From contig NZ_CALPDH010000004.1 in NCBI RefSeq assembly GCF_943193215.1, forward strand, positions 1 through 64,000: a DNA stretch of 64,000 bases, in the 5' to 3' direction. The notes under the pieces were generated by a model. It worked only from the letters and a program-made list of their open reading frames with translations. It did not search any database and was not told the DNA's origin. Numbering within the stretch: position 1 is the stretch's first letter; each line of letters begins with the position of its first letter. This DNA comes from Acetatifactor aquisgranensis. GTDB taxonomy: Bacteria; Bacillota; Clostridia; Lachnospirales; Lachnospiraceae. Shown here one piece after another: positions 35,600 through 42,769 of the stretch. Made by a program: the position numbers and the translations under genes.

Positions 35600-35615
35600 C
35601 TTACAAATTTGTAAG
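35600..35615 (-). promoter_or_regulatory. BceR-type operator upstream of the Bce transporter
   Basis: CTTACAAATTTGTAAG is a perfect 16-base palindrome and matches the known BceR consensus TNACA-N4-TGTAA (TTACA-AATT-TGTAA). It lies on the transporter's upstream side at the -35 zone of an AT-rich promoter region. This makes activation by the BceR-like regulator encoded at 40089 likely. The rest of the 35434-35848 gap shows no gene. Confidence 0.75.
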
Positions 35616-35848
35616 ATTCTATTTTTCTTATCATTTGTACCATGGGAACTGTGCCATCGGAGATGCGGGCGATTACAGAATCTCCCTGTCATTTTATCCA
35701 GCATTTGTCATTTTGGTCTTGTCTTATGGCAGATGCTGTTTTATATTTATTATATGGGAAATGGGCCGGGGAGGCAAATGAATGTTTTGTGAACGGCGTA
35801 AAAGCTGGAAAGAAAATGCAGAAAGCATCTGAAGAAAGGAAATGGAAG

Positions 35849-36283
35849 ATGACAATCCGCGAAATGAAACTGGAAGATATAGAGCTGATTCTGCCCATGT
35901 ATCTCTCCTATTATAACGAACAGGAAGGGGGCTGCTGGACGGCTGAGACGGCGGGGAAACGAATCCGCCAGGTGCTGCACATGGACGACTCCTATGCATT
36001 GCTCATGGAAGACGACATAGATGTAATCGGATTCGCTGTCGGATATTTCAAGCAATACGATGACATCGTGGGATACACGCTGGAGGAAATCGTGATTGCC
36101 CGGGAACACCAGAACAAGGGCCTGGGCAGCAGCCTGTTGGGGGAGCTGGAGCGGCGGGTCCGGGAAAAGGGAGCGGCCTGTGTGGAGCTTCAGGCTGTGA
36201 ATGATGAGATGCATGAGAGATATTACGGAAAAGCGGGCTATCACAATGCGAAAAATTTCGTGATGAAAGTGAAATGGTTCTGA
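35849..36283 (+). CDS. GNAT family N-acetyltransferase
   Basis: A 144-residue single-domain acetyltransferase starting MTIREMKLEDIELILPMYLS. Motif A is IVIAREHQNKGLGSSLLGEL (acetyl-CoA pyrophosphate loop) and motif B is YYGKAGYHNAKNFVMK. The substrate is unknown. AAAGGA eight bases upstream supports ATG 35849; the frame stays open to 35642 but the added part resembles nothing. Confidence 0.87.
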   Translation: MTIREMKLEDIELILPMYLSYYNEQEGGCWTAETAGKRIRQVLHMDDSYALLMEDDIDVIGFAVGYFKQYDDIVGYTLEEIVIAREHQNKGLGSSLLGELERRVREKGAACVELQAVNDEMHERYYGKAGYHNAKNFVMKVKWF

Positions 36284-36332
36284 TAGCCATGGGTTTTCCG
36301 GGAAAGACTAATGGAGGGATTTGAGGAAAAGC

Positions 36333-36899
36333 ATGGGGAGTTTAGACGGACTGAGCATTTTTCTCAGCCAGGTGCTGCGCCACAAGCCGGAGAAAGCGCA
36401 TGTCACGCTGGACGAGCATGGCTGGGCCGATGTGGAGGAGCTGCTGGCAGGAATCTGCAGCACCGGCCGAAAGATGGACAGGGACATATTGGAAGAAATC
36501 GTGGCAACCGACAAGAAACAGCGCTACAGCTTCAGCCAGGACAAGAAGCTGATTCGGGCAAATCAAGGCCACAGCATACCTGTGGATGTGGAGCTGAAAG
36601 AACAGGAGCCGCCGGAAATCCTGTACCACGGAACCGCTGAAGCATTTCTGGACGCGATAAACGCGGAAGGCCTGAAGCCCATGAGCCGGCTGTACGTCCA
36701 TCTGTCAAAGGATGTCGAAACCGCCGTAAAGGTAGGAAAACGCCACGGCAAGCCTGTGGTGCTGCAGATTCGTAGCGGGGAAATGCACAGAGACGGCCAA
36801 CCGTTCTATCTGTCGGAAAACGGCGTGTGGCTGACGAAAAAAGTTGCGTGCGGATATTTTGAAAGAATGGACATCCTCTCCGGCTTTCCGCCAGGCTGA
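36333..36899 (+). CDS. kptA: RNA 2'-phosphotransferase KptA/Tpt1
   Basis: A 188-residue enzyme of the Tpt1/KptA family that transfers an internal RNA 2'-phosphate to NAD+. The N-terminal winged helix has LSQVLRHKPEKAHVTLDEHG (catalytic R-H), followed by YSFSQDKKLIRANQGHS, the ADP-ribosyl part LYHGTAEAFLDAI and LYVHLSKDVETAVKVGKRHG. Bacteria lack the tRNA-splicing step that feeds this enzyme in yeast, so its natural substrate is unclear. ATG 36333 gives the family-like start; TTG 36321 is an alternative nearer GGAGGGA. Confidence 0.9.
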   Translation: MGSLDGLSIFLSQVLRHKPEKAHVTLDEHGWADVEELLAGICSTGRKMDRDILEEIVATDKKQRYSFSQDKKLIRANQGHSIPVDVELKEQEPPEILYHGTAEAFLDAINAEGLKPMSRLYVHLSKDVETAVKVGKRHGKPVVLQIRSGEMHRDGQPFYLSENGVWLTKKVACGYFERMDILSGFPPG

Positions 36900-37031
36900 A
36901 AAGGAGTGGAGGAAGTGCTGCGTTGTATGGCCGGATTTTTTTAGAATGGATTACAAGTTATCTATCAAGTTATGGCATACCTAATCAGAAATTGCTACAG
37001 CTCAAAATAAACGAAAAAATGGAGGAACATC

Positions 37032-37487
37032 ATGTTAGAGACAGGAACGAAAGCACCGGATTTTGAACTGCCGGATCAGAATGGAGATATGCACAAATTG
37101 TCGGATTACGCGGGAAAGAAAGTAATCCTGTACTTCTATCCAAAGGACAATACCCCCGGGTGCACCAAGCAGGCCTGCGGCTTTTCGGAGAGGTACCCCC
37201 AGTTCATGGAAAAGGGCGCGGTGGTGCTGGGGGTCAGCAAGGACACCGTGGCATCCCACAAGAAGTTCGAGGAAAAGTACGGCCTTGCGTTCACGCTGCT
37301 GGCCGACCCGGAGCGCAAGGTCATCGAAGCCTATGACGTCTGGAAAGAGAAGAAGAACTACGGCAAGGTTTCCATGGGCGTGGTGCGCACCACATACCTG
37401 ATTGACGAGAAAGGAATCATTATCCGGGCCAACGATAAGGTCAAGGCCGCGGAGGACCCGGAGAAGATGCTGGGCGAATTGGAATGA
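37032..37487 (+). CDS. bcp: Thioredoxin-dependent peroxiredoxin Bcp
   Basis: A 151-residue BCP/PrxQ peroxiredoxin. The active-site motif is YFYPKDNTPGCTKQACGFSE, with the peroxidatic cysteine in PGCT and the resolving cysteine five residues later. It reduces hydrogen and organic peroxides using thioredoxin. ATGGAGGAACATC precedes the start. Its stop overlaps the ATG of a yaaA fragment, another peroxide-stress gene, so the two were probably an operon before the second decayed. Confidence 0.94.
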   Translation: MLETGTKAPDFELPDQNGDMHKLSDYAGKKVILYFYPKDNTPGCTKQACGFSERYPQFMEKGAVVLGVSKDTVASHKKFEEKYGLAFTLLADPERKVIEAYDVWKEKKNYGKVSMGVVRTTYLIDEKGIIIRANDKVKAAEDPEKMLGELE

Positions 37488-37660
37488 AGATTATTTGTGA
37501 TGGTCAGTATATATTGTCACCGGCCAGGAAGATGCGGGCGGATTCCGACAGCCTGGCGCTCGTGGGAGAGCCCAGGTTTCTCAGCCGGGCGGCGGAGATC
37601 CTGGGGTGGCTTCGGGAACAGTCTCCGGATGAATTAAAGAATCTCTGTATAAGAAAACTG
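37484..37660 (+). pseudogene. yaaA: Fragment of yaaA (peroxide stress protein), second copy
   Basis: Overlaps the bcp stop as ATGA. It encodes YILSPARKMRADSDSLALVG, then EPRFLSRAAEILGWLREQSP, clear YaaA N-terminal sequence. It has an unusual six-residue insertion after MKII and loses similarity at about 37650. The frame then runs open into the next gene without YaaA sequence. Full YaaA is about 250 residues, so this copy is dead. Confidence 0.75.
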
Positions 37661-37688
37661 ACATGTGTTTTCATAAAAGTGAGGAATT

Positions 37689-39020
37689 ATGCGAAAGAAA
37701 ATTTCTATTATATGCGTTGTATCTCTGTTTTTGGCAGTTTCGATGTTGTGCATGGCATGCGGAGCGAAAGCTACTACGATGAAATTAGCGCGGACGGAAG
37801 GCGAAGCTGTCGTCAGGAATGAAAAGGCAAGGGAGCTGGAACCCTTTGTGGATATGAATCTGTACAGCGGTTATCAGATGGAGACCAATCCGGAGAGCTA
37901 TGCATGGATAAATCTGGACGACGTAAAGCTGATAAAAATGGACCAGAACAGCGATATTGAAATCCAAAAGGAGGGAAACAGTCTGGAAGTCTTTTTGAAT
38001 TCCGGCAATCTGTATTTTGACATATCGGAACCCCTGGCCGATGATGAGACCATGGATATCCGCACTTCCACAATGGCTGTAGGAATCAGAGGTACCTGCG
38101 GATGGATAGAGGTGCCGGATTCAGAGCATATGCGAATCTATCTGCTGGAAGGCAAGGTGGAATGCATGATAGGTCAGGAATCAGAAGAACCGACGGCAGC
38201 AGTTATCTCCGAAGGGGAAACGGCAGCAATGTCTGTAGAGGGCGGGCAGGCAGAAATTACTGTGAAAGCGTTTGACATGTCGGATATCCCTGGCTTTGTC
38301 AAAGAGGAAGAGCCGCCTGTACCCATACAGACATTTATCCCCTGGGATGAGGCAGGGCTGGAGGATCATGTGATGGAATGGGGGGATGAAAATCTGGAGC
38401 AGGCAATGCGCCGCTATTTACGGATGGAAGAAGGAGACATCATGCTCAGCGATGTGTGGGAGTACATGGATCTGGGCAATGCATTTTTGGGCATGAATAT
38501 TACAGATATATCTTCTTTGGGAGAACTGGTTAATATCCGGGTTCTTATACTGGAGGGCAACCAGATCAGCGATATTTCTGCCCTGGCAAATTTGACAAAT
38601 CTGGACAATCTTATATTGGAGGGAAATCAGGTCAGCGACATCTCGGCCCTGTCTAATCTGAAGCACCTCCACCAGCTGATACTGGCGGATAATCAGATTG
38701 AAGACATTTCAGCTTTGGCGGGAATGAGAAAATTGACAAGGCTTGATCTAAGAAATAACCAGATTGAAGATATTTCGCCCCTGAGCGGCTTGACGCAGCT
38801 GTTATACTTGAACCTTGGGGGTAATCAGATCAGTGATATTTCACCTCTGGCTGGTTTGCAATCGTTAGATAATCTCTATTTGGGCAATAATCAGATACGT
38901 GATATTTCTGTTTTGGCCGATTTGCAATTGCTGACTACCCTCGACTTGAGAAATAATCAGATAGATGATTTCTCTGCCCTGGACAATTGGGATGAGGGGC
39001 ATACTTTAATGCTGGATTGA
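37689..39020 (+). CDS. Lipoprotein with FecR-like domain and internalin-type leucine-rich repeats
   Basis: A 443-residue exported protein. The lipobox is SMLCMACG (cysteine at residue 24). A FecR-like beta domain covers about 40-200 (DMNLYSGYQMETNPESYAWI; MAVGIRGTCGWIEV). A linker follows, then seven consecutive 22-residue leucine-rich repeats at 38517-38978, each of the form L..L..L..L.L..NQI.DIS. The repeats make a curved protein-binding surface, so a surface adhesion or sensing role is likely. The end overlaps the convergent kinase gene by 15 bases. Confidence 0.88.
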   Translation: MRKKISIICVVSLFLAVSMLCMACGAKATTMKLARTEGEAVVRNEKARELEPFVDMNLYSGYQMETNPESYAWINLDDVKLIKMDQNSDIEIQKEGNSLEVFLNSGNLYFDISEPLADDETMDIRTSTMAVGIRGTCGWIEVPDSEHMRIYLLEGKVECMIGQESEEPTAAVISEGETAAMSVEGGQAEITVKAFDMSDIPGFVKEEEPPVPIQTFIPWDEAGLEDHVMEWGDENLEQAMRRYLRMEEGDIMLSDVWEYMDLGNAFLGMNITDISSLGELVNIRVLILEGNQISDISALANLTNLDNLILEGNQVSDISALSNLKHLHQLILADNQIEDISALAGMRKLTRLDLRNNQIEDISPLSGLTQLLYLNLGGNQISDISPLAGLQSLDNLYLGNNQIRDISVLADLQLLTTLDLRNNQIDDFSALDNWDEGHTLMLD

Positions 39021-40025
39021 GCTTGACTTTGTGCTTTTTGCCGGAAAAGTAAGCGTCACGCTGGCCCCCTGGCTTTCCACGGATTTCATATCCAGTTGGA
39101 TTTCCAGGTGGTCTGCCAGTTTCCGGCACAGATACAGCCCCATCCCGGTGGAACCGCCCCGGGCGCGGCCGTTGCTGCCCGTGAAGCCCCTGTCGAAGAC
39201 CCGGGGCACCTCCTGGGCGGGGATGCCGATTCCGTTGTCGCTGACCACAAGCTGCACCAGGTTCCCCAGGGATTTTGCGGAAAAAGCCACCACCGGCTCC
39301 CCGCTCCGGTACCGCACCGCGTTCTGCAGAAGCTGCCCCAGCATGAAGCAGACCCATTTCCTGTCCGTATAGACCACATGTTCCAGGTCACAGGTCTCTA
39401 TGCGCACGCCGTTTGGAATCAACAGGGAGCGGTGGCGCTCGATAGCTTCCGCCACCAGGCTGTCCAATGAGGTCTGGCGGATGAGGAAATCCTGTTCCGG
39501 ATGCTCCGCCCGGGCATAGAACAGAACCCGTTCCACATGGTTCTCAATCTGAGCCAGCTCTACAGTGAGCTTCCGCTGCAGATTTTTGTCCGCATTCCGG
39601 CACAGCAGACGCGCCGCCGTGATGGGAGTCTTGATTTCATGAACCCAGCTCTCGATATATTCCCGATACTCTTTTTGGGCGGCCCGGGCATCAGAGACCG
39701 TCTCAATCATGTCCTTGCCCGCCCGGCGCATCAGACTGAACAGCGCCCGCTCATAGACAGTGTCCGGTTCCGGAGCGCATTCCATAATCAACTGCTTCTG
39801 ATCCAGCCCGTCCATAATACTCTCCAGCTCCCTGAGATGCCCCAGCTCCTTAAAATAATCAAAAATAAGCACCCCCGAAACCAGCAACACCCAAAAGACC
39901 CCCAAAATAACCACAATACCCGCCTGCGTCCCTGTAACCAGCAAAATGACCGCAGCAGCCAAAACAAAAACCCCCTGCATGACCACCCGCCCCATCCGTT
40001 CCCCCAAAAACTCCCCCAAATTCAT
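39006..40025 (-). CDS. Bce-type intramembrane-sensing histidine kinase
   Basis: A 339-residue kinase with two adjacent N-terminal membrane helices (about 14-55) and almost no extracellular part, the BceS layout, which relies on the transporter for sensing. The phospho-acceptor histidine lies in YIESWVHEIKTPITAARLLC. The ATPase domain has N-box LGQLLQNAVRYRSG and G-box GSTGMGLYLCRKLADHLEIQ. It follows the response regulator gene and probably serves the BceAB-like transporter at 32613-35433. Confidence 0.88.
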   Translation of the reverse strand: MNLGEFLGERMGRVVMQGVFVLAAAVILLVTGTQAGIVVILGVFWVLLVSGVLIFDYFKELGHLRELESIMDGLDQKQLIMECAPEPDTVYERALFSLMRRAGKDMIETVSDARAAQKEYREYIESWVHEIKTPITAARLLCRNADKNLQRKLTVELAQIENHVERVLFYARAEHPEQDFLIRQTSLDSLVAEAIERHRSLLIPNGVRIETCDLEHVVYTDRKWVCFMLGQLLQNAVRYRSGEPVVAFSAKSLGNLVQLVVSDNGIGIPAQEVPRVFDRGFTGSNGRARGGSTGMGLYLCRKLADHLEIQLDMKSVESQGASVTLTFPAKSTKSSSIQH

Positions 40026-40088
40026 GTCCCAAGCTCCTAACCTTTCCGCCTAAAATGTTGCATCACAATAGCGGCGTCCTTTGACGCC

Positions 40089-40766
40089 CTAGAACTTCTT
40101 CTCACACTGATAGCCAAGTCCCCGCCTGGTCCGAATATACTCCGGCAGTCCCAGCAAAGCCAGTTTCCCCCGCAGTCTCGTCATGTTCACGCTCAAGGTA
40201 TTATCGTCAATATAGATATGTTCATCCCATAAAGCGTCAATTAAATTCGCCCGGGAAACGATCTCGCCGGGATGCCGCATCAGATGTACCAGAATCCGCA
40301 GCTCATTGCGGGTCAGTTCCACACTGGTGTCCCCGGCGGATGCCGTTCCCCGGGACAGATGCACGGAAAGCTCGTTCCCCTCCAGCACATCCGGCTCCTG
40401 TGCGCCCAAAGACCGGCGCAGAAGGGCATTGATATGCGCCAGCAGCAGAGGGATGCTGTAGGGCTTGGCAATATAATCGTCACCCCCTAAGTTCAGCGCC
40501 TGAAGCTCGTCCAGGGCGGAATCCCGGCTGGTGAGGATGAGGATGGGAACCTGGGATATTCGGCGGATTTCCATGCATAGAGTAAATCCGTCTTTCCCCG
40601 GCAGCCCCAAGTCCAGCAGCACAAGCTGGGGAGCGGATGCCCCGACCTGTCTGGCCACATCCGTGAACGCGGTCACGGCCTTTACCTGGAATCCCTCGTT
40701 TTCCAGCAGCAAGGTCAGCTCGTCCCGTGTCACAGGATCGTCTTCGATTATCATGATTTTATTCAT
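40089..40766 (-). CDS. Bce-type OmpR-family response regulator
   Basis: A roughly 225-residue regulator: receiver domain starting MNKIMIIEDDPVTRDELTLL with phospho-acceptor D in LVLLDLGLPGKDGF, and a winged-helix domain ending TRLRGKLALLGLPEYIRTRR and GLGYQCEKKF. Size and sequence fit BceR. Its likely target is the palindrome at 35600-35615. ATG 40766 is chosen; in-frame ATGs at 40790 and 40784 are less well placed. Confidence 0.9.
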   Translation of the reverse strand: MNKIMIIEDDPVTRDELTLLLENEGFQVKAVTAFTDVARQVGASAPQLVLLDLGLPGKDGFTLCMEIRRISQVPILILTSRDSALDELQALNLGGDDYIAKPYSIPLLLAHINALLRRSLGAQEPDVLEGNELSVHLSRGTASAGDTSVELTRNELRILVHLMRHPGEIVSRANLIDALWDEHIYIDDNTLSVNMTRLRGKLALLGLPEYIRTRRGLGYQCEKKF

Positions 40767-40786
40767 ATTGGATTCCTGTTGCATTC

Positions 40787-41425
40787 TCATAATGGTTTTG
40801 TCTGTCTGTTTTCTATTCCGCGATGAGCACGGTATTTGCGAACCACTCCCCGGCACAGGGAATCAAGTCTCCCTCCATAGGTACAGGCCATGTCGATGCT
40901 GTGATTCCGGATTGGAAGATTCGTGGCATCACAGGCAATATAATTCACCTTGATGCGGGGATTGATCTGCCGGAACTTCAGCCGGTCATGCCTTAATACG
41001 TGAAAACTCAAATCAGCCGAAATGATTTCCACATTGGGATCCGTGTTTTCCAACAGTTTGCGCAGAAGCAATCCTCTGCCGGACGCCACATCCAGTAAAA
41101 GGCCCGCTTTCAGCTTTGCAGTTTCCTCCACGATGCCGTCAAGGAAGTCATGTTCGATTTTCCGTTGATTTTCTGTCTTGCCGGCGTCAAATTTCCGGTC
41201 GAGACTGTCATCGCTTTCCGCTTTCGAATATTCGCTCCAGGAATTGAGGAGTTCCTGTTCCTGTGACTGAAAATCCAGAATGCCTTCGCGGATGGAAAAA
41301 GAATGCCCTTTTCCGCAGACGATTTTCCCCGTAACGATTTCCCCGCCATCCTTTTTGCTTTCCGTAAGTTCAAATCCTGACCCGCAATGGGGGCAGCGTA
41401 AAACTGGCAGTATACTGGCGTACAT
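40787..41425 (-). pseudogene. SAM-dependent methyltransferase with zinc-ribbon start, 3' truncated
   Basis: The start MYASILPVLRCPHCGSGFEL is a Trm112-like zinc ribbon (C-x2-C, then CGKGH). The Rossmann core follows, with SAM motif I LLLDVASGRGLLLRKLLE, acidic motif IISADLSF and LPIRNHSIDMACTYGG. After this the expected FxNxxD/xKPGG strand region is missing, and the last roughly 30 residues (RLDSLCRGVVRKYRAHRG) look non-native. The gene was probably cut at about 40880 when material beside the regulator gene was lost. Activity is doubtful. Confidence 0.7.
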
Positions 41426-41701
41426 TTTTGTTTCCTCCTTTTTCTGTCTTTTTGTAAAAATGCTCCTACGAAATCTCCTAACCGAATATCACGCTGTTTT
41501 CCGGAGCTTCTCCGGGCCGATTGCCCCGCCTTTCCGGGTGCCGTCCAGCCCCAATGCCTGATTCTGCTTCCTGAAATTCCGGGAGCCTGTTTTTCTTAAT
41601 ATTATAACAAAGATTCTCCCGGTTTACTATCTGAAAATACACCATATATATATGGAAAGTATTACTGTCTACGGGATGGGTAAGGATGCGGGGAGTGGAT
41701 G

Positions 41702-41730
41702 TTGTGATGTTTATTTTGGCATGTTATACT
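41702..41730 (+). promoter_or_regulatory. Sigma-A promoter of the PHP gene
   Basis: TTGTGA, 17 bases, TATACT with an extended -10 TG, 41 bases before the ATG. The rest of the 346-base gap 41426-41771 shows no gene or clear terminator. Confidence 0.75.
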
Positions 41731-41771
41731 GATTGTGTCGGTACAGAGATAAGTTTCAGAGGAGGTAAGTT

Positions 41772-42602
41772 ATGAAAGTCGATCTGCACATTCATTCAAC
41801 GTATTCTGACAGTTCCCGTTCGCCTGAGGAAATCGTAGCGCTTGCTAAAAGGAGAAATGTCGGTCTGCTTTCCATATGCGATCATGCAACCATCGGCGCG
41901 TATTCCGTTTTGCCCGAAATCTGCAGGGATAACGGGATGAAATATGTGTTGGGGGTAGAGTTGGAAGTCCTGTGGAAAGGGGAAAGCCTGCATATGCTCG
42001 CATACAATTTTGATCCAAACGATGCGGAAATGAAAACGTTTATGGATAAACAGTATAGGGCAATCGAGTGTGAATATATCGTTTATAATATGATGCAGGA
42101 TTATCCGCAAATGTCTTTGGAAGAATATCGTCATTTTGCATATCCAAAAGAAAAGGGCGGATGGAAGTATCTGTATTATGCGGTGGCCAAGGGTGCTGCA
42201 AAATCATATGAAGAAGCGAATCAAACCATTTACAGCAGATATGGGACGCCGAATCATTTATCGGATTTTGGCGAATGCAATATGTGGGATTTCTGCAAAA
42301 TGGTCAGACAGGCGGGAGGAGTGCCTGTTTTGGCACATCCGGGATATTTGCACGAACGAAATCCGGGCGGATTTGCATCCATGCTCAGCGAAATGAGGGC
42401 GTGCGGATTAGGAGGGATTGAATGCTATTACCCATCGCACACAAGAGAAGCAACGGATACCTGTGTTCACTTTTGCAAAAATAACGATATGCGAATCACC
42501 GGCGGCTGTGACTGTCACGGAGAATTTGACAAAAGCGAGGGATTTACGGTTGGTGCCCTGGAGATATCCTTGTCCATGCTTGACCTGAAAGGAATTTTGT
42601 AA
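41772..42602 (+). CDS. PHP domain phosphoesterase
   Basis: A 276-residue PHP-family protein with metal-binding motifs DLHIHSTYSD, ICDHAT, GVELEV, VLAHPGY and the final GGCDCHG. This arrangement fits the YciV/RNase AM-like branch that hydrolyses nucleoside 3',5'-bisphosphates or short RNA 5' ends. The exact substrate cannot be fixed. AGAGGAGG is ideally spaced before ATG 41772. Confidence 0.9.
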   Translation: MKVDLHIHSTYSDSSRSPEEIVALAKRRNVGLLSICDHATIGAYSVLPEICRDNGMKYVLGVELEVLWKGESLHMLAYNFDPNDAEMKTFMDKQYRAIECEYIVYNMMQDYPQMSLEEYRHFAYPKEKGGWKYLYYAVAKGAAKSYEEANQTIYSRYGTPNHLSDFGECNMWDFCKMVRQAGGVPVLAHPGYLHERNPGGFASMLSEMRACGLGGIECYYPSHTREATDTCVHFCKNNDMRITGGCDCHGEFDKSEGFTVGALEISLSMLDLKGIL

Positions 42603-42769
42603 GGGGAGCACTTTTCGTCAAGAAAAGAAGGAGGTTTCGCTGTATATTGGGTTTATCGGCTGGCGGCTTCCGAAAAGCTGCCGCCGAGGGATTCTTTGAA
42701 AACAAGGTTTCTTTGAAAGCGGCAGATTGGGAATGATTTGCCGGCCAGTAGGAACCGGGAGGTGGGAAG

